A stretch of DNA of 43,286 nucleotides from Streptomyces populi. Its GTDB lineage: Bacteria > Actinomycetota > Actinomycetes > Streptomycetales > Streptomycetaceae. Shown piece after piece: positions 8,708 to 15,860 of the stretch; the stretch's first letter is position 1, and each line of letters starts with the position of its first letter. The position numbers and the translations under genes were made by a program. The stretch is taken from assembly GCF_002911015.1 (NCBI RefSeq), contig NZ_KZ626913.1, forward strand, positions 1-43,286, written 5' to 3'. Under the pieces are notes generated by a model. It did not search any database. It was not told the DNA's origin and worked only from the letters and a program-made list of their open reading frames with translations.

Positions 8708-8894
8708 CAGCCCGGCTTCCGCGCCGATCCGGCACAGGGCGATTCGGGTGAATCCCCAAGTCACCCGTGCTCCGCAGTTTCTTGGGCCGTCCGTCCCTCG
8801 TTCACAGCCTGCAGGTCATGGTGCGAGCCGTTCAGGTGGTGCTCGCTCGGCTTCGGCCGGCAGAAGGAGCATGACCGCTGAGAAGGGAAAGCAC

Positions 8895-9128
8895 ATGAAG
8901 CACAAGAAGAGCGCCGCTCTCGTCGCCGGCACGCTCATGGCCCTGGGCATGGCCGCCCCGGCCTTCGCGGACGCGGGTGCCGAGGGCGCCGCCGTCCGTT
9001 CCCCCGGTGTCCTCTCGGGCAACGTGGTCCAGGCCCCCGTCCACGTTCCCGTCAACGTGTGCGGCAACTCGGTCAACGTGATCGCCGCGCTGAACGCCGC
9101 GGCCGACAACGTCTGTGTCAACGACTGA
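8895..9128 (+). CDS. chpD: Short chaplin (ChpD-like)
   Basis: 77 residues: Lys-rich start, signal peptide ending about APAFA-DAG, then one chaplin domain (SPGVLSGNVVQAPVHVPVNVCGN ... NVCVND, split here). Short chaplins are secreted, assemble into amyloid-like fibres at the air-water interface, and coat aerial hyphae and spores. The two conserved Cys of the domain are present (VNVCGN and DNVCVND), so a disulfide-closed form is expected. GAAGGG-type ribosome site GAGAAGGGA lies well spaced before ATG 8895; an in-frame ATG at 8871 has its AAGGAG too close. It is 106 bp upstream of the two-domain chaplin, the order recalled for chpD-chpA in S. coelicolor. Confidence 0.93.
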   Translation: MKHKKSAALVAGTLMALGMAAPAFADAGAEGAAVRSPGVLSGNVVQAPVHVPVNVCGNSVNVIAALNAAADNVCVND

Positions 9129-9163
9129 CACCTCGGCGCTCCAGCCGCCTCCGGCTGTGCCAC

Positions 9164-9202
9164 GGCCGGCTCGGGACCGTCTATCCGGTCCCGAGGCCGG
9201 CC
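9164..9202 (+). terminator. Strong hairpin between chpD and chpA
   Basis: Arms 9164-9179 and 9186-9202 pair over about 16 bp with one bulged G, loop of six bases. No T-run. It probably stops or tapers transcription after chpD or protects its mRNA end, so the short chaplin may be made in excess over the long one. Confidence 0.65.
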
Positions 9203-9234
9203 TCCTCACTTCTACCAGCAGGAAGACAACGAAA

Positions 9235-10119
9235 GTGCGACAGAACCTGAGCAGGGGAGCGGTCGTGGCCGCGGCCGCGACAGGCATCATGTCCCTCTAC
9301 GCCAGTCCGGCCCTGGCGGACTCGAACGCGGCCGCGACCGCCTCGGACTCACCCGGCGTGGCGTCGGGCAACACCATCCAGGTCCCGGTGAACGTGCCGC
9401 TGAACCTCTGCGGCAACACGGTCGACGTCGTCGCCGCGCTCAACCCCGCTTTCGGCAACTCCTGTGTCAACGGCTCCGGTTCGCACGACCGGCACGCCAC
9501 GCGGCACCACGACGCCCGCCAGGGATCCGGGGACGTCCTGGGACGCGACGCAGGTCACCGCGGCACCGGCCGCTCGGCCGGCGGGCACGGCGCGCGCGGT
9601 GGCAACGGGGACGAACACCGTGGCTACGACGGCGGTTCCGGGTACGGCGACTCCGGCAACGGGGACTCCCGGCACGGAAGCCCGGGGTACCGCGACTCGG
9701 GCGACCGCCACGGCGGTGGGGACGGCTCCTCGGCGTACGGCGAGACGCACGGCTCGCCGGGTGTCCTGTCGGGCAACAGCATCCAGGTACCGGTGGACAT
9801 CCCGCTGAACCTCTGCGGCAACTCCGTGAACGTGCTCGGCCTCGGCAACTCCGCCTACGGCAACGAATGCGACAACCACCACTCTCCCGTGACACCCCCG
9901 CCGCCGGTCCGGCACACGCCTCCGCCGACGGTCCACGAGCAGCCGCCGACGAAGACCCCGTACACGCCGCCCGTCACGGTGCACCGGCAGTACACCCCGC
10001 CCCCGACGCTGGCGGAGACCGGCAGCGAGGGCCTGTTCGCCGCCTCGGCGATCAGTGCCGCCCTGCTGGTGGGCGGCGCCCTGCTGTACCGGCGAGGCCG
10101 GGTCGCGGCCCGTCCGTGA
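9235..10119 (+). CDS. chpA: Long two-domain chaplin with sortase signal (ChpA-like)
   Basis: 294 residues. A signal peptide (to about SPALA-DSN) is followed by chaplin domain 1 (~42-80, two Cys). A linker of ~95 residues rich in Gly, His, Asp and Arg (GYGDSGNGDSRHGSPGYRDS-like) follows, then chaplin domain 2 (~175-215, two Cys). A Pro/Thr-rich wall-spanning stretch leads to LAETG at 259-263, a hydrophobic segment and an RRGR tail. LAxTG is the motif used by Streptomyces class E sortases, so the protein should be covalently wall-anchored, with short chaplins docking on it. GTG 9235 has AGGAAG at good spacing; the frame is open further upstream but would run back through chpD. Long chaplins ChpA, B and C share this layout; ChpA is chosen from the pairing with chpD. 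Confidence 0.92.
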   Translation: MRQNLSRGAVVAAAATGIMSLYASPALADSNAAATASDSPGVASGNTIQVPVNVPLNLCGNTVDVVAALNPAFGNSCVNGSGSHDRHATRHHDARQGSGDVLGRDAGHRGTGRSAGGHGARGGNGDEHRGYDGGSGYGDSGNGDSRHGSPGYRDSGDRHGGGDGSSAYGETHGSPGVLSGNSIQVPVDIPLNLCGNSVNVLGLGNSAYGNECDNHHSPVTPPPPVRHTPPPTVHEQPPTKTPYTPPVTVHRQYTPPPTLAETGSEGLFAASAISAALLVGGALLYRRGRVAARP

Positions 10120-10575
10120 CGCTCCGCCCCGGGTGGCGGACATGTTCCGCCCCGGGTCCCGGACACGTTCCCGCCCCGGGTCCCGGGCGCGGTGACGTGT
10201 CCGGCACCCGGGGCGGTCGCGTACCCACCGGGCGCCCGCCGGTCCGGCGCTCCGGCCACGGACCGGCCGCGGACGGCTCCGCCGTCATCCGACGGGACCA
10301 GTAGGGCGGGCCGGGAAACCCGGGCGGCCACTTGGCGCAATACCGCGGCGATGCCCGCGACGGACGAACCGGCAGGAGGGCGGAGGGTGCGCCCCGCTCA
10401 CGAAACGTGATCCGCGGGCGGGACTTGCCCCGGCACCGGCGACCGGGCGGGTCACCCGTGCGAGTGGTCGCCGGAACGCGAGACCGGAGCCTCGGTTGGC
10501 CGAGTCGGCATTCGTATGACTGAGTGTCAGCAATCGGAAACGAAAATCCGAGGACCAAGAGGGAGAGGAGCAGGC
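10120..10575. promoter_or_regulatory. Intergenic region between chpA and the GH26-like gene
   Basis: 456 bp with no convincing gene. The first 100 bp carry three copies of a 23-bp direct repeat (10123-10192) and its inverse, able to form a terminator hairpin (about 10171-10217). The rest presumably holds the promoter of the glycosidase gene; the segment 10490-10570 is less GC-rich and ends in a GGGAGAGGAG ribosome site. Confidence 0.45.
10123..10217. repeat. Three 23-bp direct repeats plus inverted copy
   Basis: Units at 10123-10145, 10146-10168 and 10169-10192 share the core CCGCCCCGGGT; the first two differ at three or four bases, and the third carries one extra C. An inverted copy, ACCCGGGGCGG at 10207-10217, can pair with the third unit. 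It lies just after the chpA stop and probably acts as its terminator. Confidence 0.7.
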
Positions 10576-12180
10576 ATGGCCCCACAGCAGCGGCCCCGGA
10601 GCGGAAGGCTGGCGTTCGTCACGGCCGGCATCGTCACGTCGGTGGCTCTCGCGTCCGGTCCGGTGTACGCGGTGGGCGCCGGGGTGGTGCGGGTGGGCGA
10701 CCCGCCGGCTCCGACCCCCACGGTGGCGAAACCGTCCGCGAACCCCTCGGCCAGCAGAAACGTTTCGGCTCCAGTGGTGGGCGCGACCCCGACGGCGAGC
10801 GCGGCCGTGTCGTCGGCTCCGGTGCCCACCGGGGCGCCCACCGCGACCGCGGCCGTACCCGCCAGGCCCGTCGCGGACGGCGCGAAGTCCGCCCGGTCCG
10901 CCGGACAGGGCGCCGCCGGGCCGCCGGCGTTCGGCGCCTACCTCGACTACGGCGCCGAGGGCATCGCCCGCATCGGAGAGCTCAGCCGCTGGCTGGGCGG
11001 TACCGAACTGCGGGTCGGACACACGTATCTGCCCGGCGACCGGTGGAGCAACATCGAGGGCGCGCCCGGATTCCTGGACGCCTGGGCCGACTGGCGCCGC
11101 CGGCGGGACGACCGGATGCTCGTCCTCAACGTCCCGATGATGGAGCGCAACGAGGAAGGGCTCTCCGACGGCCAGGTCCGCCGACTGCTGCGCGAGGCCG
11201 AGAGCGGGGCCTTCGACCACCACTTCCGCGCGCTCGCCGAGCGGCTGGTCGGACTGAAGGCGCCCGACACCGTCATCGTGCTCGGCTGGGAGATGAACGG
11301 CACCACGTACACCCATCGCTGCGGTCCCGACCCGGAGGCATGGAAGAGGTACTGGAACAGGATCGTCACCGCCATGCGGTCGGTGCCGGGACAGAGGTTC
11401 CGGTTCGACTTCGCCCCGAACCGCGGCCGGGACGCCGTTCCCTGGACCCAGTGCTATCCGGGGGACGCCACGGTCGACATCATCGGCATGGACGCCTACG
11501 ACCAGCCGTCGGGACTCTCGTTCGACGAGCAGGTCAGAGAGCCGTACGGGCTCCAGGACCAGGTGGACTTCGCGAAGGCCCACGGCAAGGCCGTCTCCTA
11601 TCCCGAATGGGGCCTCTACCGCAACGGCGACAACGTGGCGTACATGAAGGACATGCTCGCGTGGATCGACGAGCACAAGCCGCTGTACAACACGCTCACC
11701 GACTACTGCCCGCACGGCGTGTGGCAGTGCGAGGACAATCCGCTGGCGGCGAAGGCCTACCGGGCGGCGCTGTCCCGCTCCACCGGCCCGGCGCCGGAAC
11801 CGACCCCGACCCCGACCCCGGCGCCGGCCCCGACCCCGGCGTCCGAACCGACGCCGACACCCGTGCCGACGCCTGAACCGGCATCGACGCCCGAGCCGGT
11901 CCCGACCCCGGCCAAGACCCCCGTCTCCACGCCGCCCCCGGCCAAGACCGAGACGTCCGAGCCCGCCCCGACCCCGTCGATCGAGCCCGCCGAGCCGGCG
12001 ACACCGGACCAGGCCACCTGTATGCCGCTGGAACTCGGTGACTGGGTGGAGTACTGGCTCGGCGAGAAACTGTGCGTGCCTCTCGACTGGTCGTCACGAG
12101 ACGGGGCGTCACGTGACTGGCCGTCGTCGGACTGGCCGTCGTCGGACTGGGCGTCCGGCGACTGGTGGTCGGGCGACTGA
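10576..12180 (+). CDS. Secreted GH26-like glycoside hydrolase with Pro/Thr linker and Trp-Asp repeat tail
   Basis: 534 residues. Signal peptide ~10-35, Thr/Ala/Pro-rich linker to ~115, then a TIM-barrel domain ~118-400. The two glutamates expected of GH26 beta-mannanase-type enzymes are seen: acid/base in VLGWEMNG (Glu ~239) and nucleophile in YPEWGLY (Glu ~344). A long Pro/Thr/Glu linker follows (~405-480), then a Cys-bracketed patch (CMPLELGDWVEYWLGEKLC) and a tail of DW repeats. It should cut a beta-linked glycan outside the cell. Its stop is only 24 bp from the end of the EPS operon on the other strand, so the operon's own polysaccharide is a natural candidate substrate; that is inference. 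Ribosome site GGGAGAGGAG fixes ATG 10576; an ATG at 10516 is less likely. Confidence 0.82.
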   Translation: MAPQQRPRSGRLAFVTAGIVTSVALASGPVYAVGAGVVRVGDPPAPTPTVAKPSANPSASRNVSAPVVGATPTASAAVSSAPVPTGAPTATAAVPARPVADGAKSARSAGQGAAGPPAFGAYLDYGAEGIARIGELSRWLGGTELRVGHTYLPGDRWSNIEGAPGFLDAWADWRRRRDDRMLVLNVPMMERNEEGLSDGQVRRLLREAESGAFDHHFRALAERLVGLKAPDTVIVLGWEMNGTTYTHRCGPDPEAWKRYWNRIVTAMRSVPGQRFRFDFAPNRGRDAVPWTQCYPGDATVDIIGMDAYDQPSGLSFDEQVREPYGLQDQVDFAKAHGKAVSYPEWGLYRNGDNVAYMKDMLAWIDEHKPLYNTLTDYCPHGVWQCEDNPLAAKAYRAALSRSTGPAPEPTPTPTPAPAPTPASEPTPTPVPTPEPASTPEPVPTPAKTPVSTPPPAKTETSEPAPTPSIEPAEPATPDQATCMPLELGDWVEYWLGEKLCVPLDWSSRDGASRDWPSSDWPSSDWASGDWWSGD

Positions 12181-12204
12181 CGACCCCGGACGGCGGCGGG
12201 CCCA

Positions 12205-13332
12205 TCAGGGCCTGCCGCCACCGCGTTCCCTCCAGCTCCGCAGCAGCTCCTTGCCCCATCGGCGCGCGGCGACGTCGCAGACGACCACCGACATCAGCGG
12301 TGCCGTGCGCCGGCGGGCGAGGAGCAGCCGCCGGTTGACGACCGGGTCCGGGCGCCAGTGGTGCTTGTAGGGTTCGTCGCCGCGCAGCAGGCTCAGCGTC
12401 CCGTGGTCACCGCCCGCGGTGTGCCGGGAGCAGGCGTCGAGCAGTATCACCGCCACGTCCGCCTTGCGTTCGCGCAGCCGCGGATGGGCGCCGTACAGGT
12501 AGCCGCCCGCCAGGCGCCGCGACAGCATGGTGAGGTCCACGGCCATCACGGTGCCGTCGAGCCGGAACTCGGTGACCACCGCGTCCCCGGACCGCACCAT
12601 CGGGCCCACCGAGCGGACCAGATGTTCCGAGAACCGTTCGTGGAGGTGCTCGGACGTCACCTTCCGGCCCTCCCACTGCAACCGGTGCAGTTCGAGCAGC
12701 CGGCCGAGGGCCGTGTCCACCTCGTCGTGGCCCACCACCCGCCGTTCGACCCCGAGCGCGGTGAGTTTGCGCAGCTTGGCCCGGACGCGCTGGGCCTTGG
12801 CGGAGGGGAGGCGGCCGATCAGCTCGTCCATCGAGCCGGCCGGAAGCTCCAGGCACAGGGAGTCCCCGACCTGGCGGCGCGGCCCGTCCCAGCGCTCGTA
12901 GACCCGCTCCACCGCGCTGCCGGGACGGACCTCGCGGAAGTCGATCAGCGCGGTGCGGGCCGCGGCCGACAGCCCCTCGGCGAGCGCCGCCGCCGCCCGG
13001 TCGGCGTGCTCGTCGTCGAGGAGCACGTCCGCGTAGTCGGAGATCGGCCCGCCGAGCGGCACGAGCATCGGCAGCCCCCGGCGGGCCCGCATCAGGGGCG
13101 CGACCGCGAGCAGTTCACCCCCCTCGCGCACGACCACCAGGCGCAGTCGCCCCGGCGTCCCGTACGACAGCCACCAGGAGTGCAGCCAGGCGTGGCTCTG
13201 GAACGCGGTGGCGGCGCCGCACCGGCGGTACAGGCGCCCCCAGGACGCCGCGAGTGCGGTGAACTCCCTCTCGTCGGTGACGAGTTCTGCCCGTACGGTG
13301 CCCCGCGCACCGGTCTGGAGCGTCCCGCTCAC
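12205..13332 (-). CDS. FemAB/CelD-like GNAT acyltransferase, last gene of the EPS operon
   Basis: 375 residues, cytoplasmic. The order of motifs (FQSHAWLHSWWLSYG near the start, LAVAPLM, FREVRPGS, LELPAG, KLRKLTALGVE, VAVDLTML-like strand, GYLYGAHPRLRERKADVAVILLDAC, then LLRGDEPYKHHWRP) is that of the Acetyltransf_6 (CelD/BcsL) group often found in exopolysaccharide clusters. These double-GNAT proteins are thought to acylate or modify sugar intermediates. The start is GTG 13332, which shares bases with the stop of the Wzz-like gene (GTGA). The open frame extends further upstream only as a shadow of that gene. It ends 24 bp from the convergent GH26-like gene. Confidence 0.82.
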   Translation of the reverse strand: MSGTLQTGARGTVRAELVTDEREFTALAASWGRLYRRCGAATAFQSHAWLHSWWLSYGTPGRLRLVVVREGGELLAVAPLMRARRGLPMLVPLGGPISDYADVLLDDEHADRAAAALAEGLSAAARTALIDFREVRPGSAVERVYERWDGPRRQVGDSLCLELPAGSMDELIGRLPSAKAQRVRAKLRKLTALGVERRVVGHDEVDTALGRLLELHRLQWEGRKVTSEHLHERFSEHLVRSVGPMVRSGDAVVTEFRLDGTVMAVDLTMLSRRLAGGYLYGAHPRLRERKADVAVILLDACSRHTAGGDHGTLSLLRGDEPYKHHWRPDPVVNRRLLLARRRTAPLMSVVVCDVAARRWGKELLRSWRERGGGRP

Positions 13333-13985
13333 AGCTGGCCGTGCACATCGGCCGCGGTGGCCGGGCTCGGCACCGAGGCCGGTCGGGCCGGGTCGGTGGA
13401 CCGCCGGGGACGGACCAGCAGCACGAGAGCGCCGAGCAGTCCGCCCGCGCTCGCGCCGACCAGGCCCGTCACCGTCGGGGACGCCGAGGACGCCGACGTC
13501 GGCTTCATGGCGCGGGAGAACGACAGGAGCTCGACGTGGGTGCTCTGCTTGCTCTCGTTGGCGTGCTGGGTCAGTGAGCGGGTGACCGCGTTGGCCATGT
13601 CGGCCGCCAGGCCGGGCCGTGAGGAGGTGGCGGAGACGGCGACCATCGGGGCGTCCGGGGAGGTCGCCGCCCGCACGCTCGACTCCAGCGTCCTCACCGG
13701 CACACCGGCCCACACCTGCGCGTCCCCGAGCACCGCGAGCTGTGTGGCGACCCGGCCGTAGGCCTGGGCGAAGCCGAGCGCGGCCGCCGGGTCGCCCTTG
13801 TCCGTCGGTACGGCGATGACATAGCTCGTGGCCGTGTAGACCGGGGGCTTCACCACGCCGTACGCGCCGCCGAGCACGCCGCCGAGCACGGCCGTGACGG
13901 CGAGCAGCGACCACGGCGGCATGGTCCTCGCCCGGGAGCGGGCCGGACGCGGGGGGCGGGAGCCCCTGGTGAGGTTTTCGGACAT
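13329..13985 (-). CDS. Wzz-like polysaccharide co-polymerase / chain-length protein
   Basis: 218 residues, two membrane segments (about 25-45 and 168-188) around an extracytoplasmic region of ~120 residues that begins YTATSYVIAVPTDKG. This is the topology of Wzz/CpsC-type polysaccharide co-polymerases. They set chain length by working with the Wzy polymerase. The C-terminus is short and lacks the Walker kinase domain of BY-kinases, so tyrosine-kinase control would need another protein. GGAGTGAG precedes ATG 13985. It is coupled to the downstream acyltransferase by a GTGA overlap, and 16 bp separate it from the glycosyltransferase before it. Confidence 0.8.
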   Translation of the reverse strand: MSENLTRGSRPPRPARSRARTMPPWSLLAVTAVLGGVLGGAYGVVKPPVYTATSYVIAVPTDKGDPAAALGFAQAYGRVATQLAVLGDAQVWAGVPVRTLESSVRAATSPDAPMVAVSATSSRPGLAADMANAVTRSLTQHANESKQSTHVELLSFSRAMKPTSASSASPTVTGLVGASAGGLLGALVLLVRPRRSTDPARPASVPSPATAADVHGQL

Positions 13986-14001
13986 GGGGAACTCACTCCA
14001 G

Positions 14002-15099
14002 TCAGGTGCGCGGGACAGCGGCCGCGTACACGTCCATGAGCCGTGCGGCGCTGCGGGTGATGCAGTAGTGGTGGGCCGCCTCGGCGGCCGGGCGGGGGGC
14101 GGGACCCCGGGCGCGGACGCCGGTCAGCGCGCGGGCGAAGGAGTCCGCGCCGCCCCGTATGCGGACGGCCCCGCGGGCCGCGTCGGGCGGCAGGTCCTCG
14201 ACGGCCGGGCAGGAGACGTACAGCACCGGCAGTCCGGCCGCCAGCGCCTCCACGACGGCCAGCCCGAACGCCTCCTCGGGGCTGGGCGAGGCGAGGACGT
14301 CCATGGCTCCCAGCAGTGACGGCAGGTCGTCGGCGGGGCGCTCGCCGGTGAACAGGACCCGGTCCGCGACCCCCGCGTCGTGCGCCGCGCGCCGCAGCGG
14401 GCCCTCCTCCGTGCCGCCGCCGACCAGCAGCAGCCGGCAGTCGCGGGGAAGTCCGGCCAGCGCGTGGACCAGGACGTCGAACCGTTTGCCCGGCGCGAGC
14501 CTGCCGACGCCGCCGACGACGTAGGCGTCCTCCGGGAGTCCGAGCCGGCGACGGGTGCGTCCGCGCAGGAGGGGGTCGAAGCGGAAGCGGGCGAGGTCGA
14601 CGCCGTTGGGCACGACCTCGATGCGCGGTCCGGGCACGCCCCAGCGGCGCAGCCGTTCGGCGACGGTGGGCGAGACGGCGATGGTGGTGCGGCCGAGCCG
14701 CTCGCTGGCCAGGTACAGGCCGCGTACCCCCGCGCTGAGCCGGCGGCCCTCCATCTGCGAGTCGCCGAGCGAGTGCTCGGTGGCCACGACCGCCCTCACC
14801 CCGGCCAGCCGGGCGGCGAGCCTTCCGTACACGCAGGCCCGGAAGAGGTGGGTGTGCACGAGGTCGTAGCGGCCCGCGCGGATCACCTTCACCAGGCGGG
14901 GGAGCGCGGTGAGGTCGCGGTTGCCGGACATGCCGAGGTGGATCACGCGCACACCGTCGTCGGCCAGTCCCTCGGCGACGGCCCCGGGGGCGGTGAGCGT
15001 CACGACGTCGCAGGGGACGGGCAGGTGCCGCAGCAGCAGCCGCAGTTGCTGCTCGGCGCCGCCGACGCCCAGACCGGTGATGACGTGCAGCGCCTTCAC
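14002..15099 (-). CDS. GT4-family glycosyltransferase
   Basis: 365 residues, GT-B fold. The N-terminus HVITGLGVGGAEQQL is the acceptor-side glycine loop of GT4 enzymes. Residues around VVPNGVDLARF and PEEAFGLAVVEALAAG (the E-x7-E donor motif) mark the nucleotide-sugar side. It should add one sugar to the lipid-linked repeat unit on the cytoplasmic membrane face; donor and linkage are unknown. The real start is GTG 15099, coupled to the deacetylase stop (GTGA); longer frames upstream are shadows of the deacetylase. Third gene from the end of the operon. Confidence 0.9.
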   Translation of the reverse strand: MKALHVITGLGVGGAEQQLRLLLRHLPVPCDVVTLTAPGAVAEGLADDGVRVIHLGMSGNRDLTALPRLVKVIRAGRYDLVHTHLFRACVYGRLAARLAGVRAVVATEHSLGDSQMEGRRLSAGVRGLYLASERLGRTTIAVSPTVAERLRRWGVPGPRIEVVPNGVDLARFRFDPLLRGRTRRRLGLPEDAYVVGGVGRLAPGKRFDVLVHALAGLPRDCRLLLVGGGTEEGPLRRAAHDAGVADRVLFTGERPADDLPSLLGAMDVLASPSPEEAFGLAVVEALAAGLPVLYVSCPAVEDLPPDAARGAVRIRGGADSFARALTGVRARGPAPRPAAEAAHHYCITRSAARLMDVYAAAVPRT

Positions 15100-15860
15100 C
15101 GGACCGCCTCGACCGGACGGCGGCGCAGCCGGTGCAGCTTGTGCTTCAGGAACAGGCGCACGGAGGTGTCCCTCTCGCCGACATGCAGGCGGGGGAGGGC
15201 GTACGGGCCGGTCAGCGGGCCGGGGTCGATCGCGCAGCCGTAGCCGTACCCGGCGTCGCGGACGGCGTCGGCGACCCGGCGGTCGACGGTCCCGTACGGA
15301 TAGCAGAAGCCGTCGACGTGAGCGCCGATCAGCTCCGAGAGCACCGCTCTGCTCTTCGCGACCTCGGCGTGCAGCACGGTGTCGTCGGCCTTCGTCAGGT
15401 CGACGTGGGTGAGTCCGTGCGAGCCGACCTCCACGCCCTCGCAGGCGGCGGCGGTCCGGATGCCCCGCTCGTCCAGCAGCGGCTTGCGGGGGCCCCGCGG
15501 ATCCCAGGCGTTGTCGCCGCCGAGCCGGCCGGGCAGGACGAAGAGGGTGGCGCCGAATCCGTGGTGCCGCAGCAGGGGGAGGGCGGCCTCGACGAAGTCG
15601 GCGTACCCGTCGTCGAAGGTCAGGCCCACCAGGTCCCGCCCCTGGCCGCGGGCGCGGGCCGCGAGCAGGTCCCGCACGCACACCCCGCGCAGGCCGTGCC
15701 GGCGCAGCCAGCCCAGCTGCCGGTCGAGGCGCTCCGGGGAGACCGTGACGCGGTACGGGTCGTCGGAACAGTCCCCGACGGAGTGGTACATCGCCACCCA
15801 GGGCGGCGCGTCGAGGGAACTCGTACCGGTACGTCTGCTGCTGTCAGCGGAAACGGGCAT
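15096..15860 (-). CDS. NodB-type polysaccharide deacetylase
   Basis: 254 residues. Metal-dependent carbohydrate esterase 4 motifs are complete: MYHSV early, TFDDGY (Asp 83/84, the catalytic base and metal ligand), SHGLTH (His 148 and His 152, metal ligands) and FCYPYG. It would remove N-acetyl groups from an amino sugar in the glycan, giving positive charge. No signal peptide is visible, so it may act on lipid-linked precursors inside, or be membrane-associated. Its ATG overlaps the flippase end by 17 bp, and its stop is coupled to the next glycosyltransferase. Confidence 0.9.
   Translation of the reverse strand: MPVSADSSRRTGTSSLDAPPWVAMYHSVGDCSDDPYRVTVSPERLDRQLGWLRRHGLRGVCVRDLLAARARGQGRDLVGLTFDDGYADFVEAALPLLRHHGFGATLFVLPGRLGGDNAWDPRGPRKPLLDERGIRTAAACEGVEVGSHGLTHVDLTKADDTVLHAEVAKSRAVLSELIGAHVDGFCYPYGTVDRRVADAVRDAGYGYGCAIDPGPLTGPYALPRLHVGERDTSVRLFLKHKLHRLRRRPVEAVR

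Larger units (their letters stand above)
8460..8894. promoter_or_regulatory. Intergenic region upstream of chpD
   Basis: 435 bp without a gene. It holds a 13-unit degenerate four-base repeat at 8489-8540 and a perfect 13-bp inverted repeat at 8671-8707 (both listed separately). Frames that cross it are artefacts of the repeat. Given that chaplins are switched on during aerial growth, a developmentally controlled promoter is expected between 8707 and 8871, but no sigma-factor box can be assigned. Confidence 0.4.
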
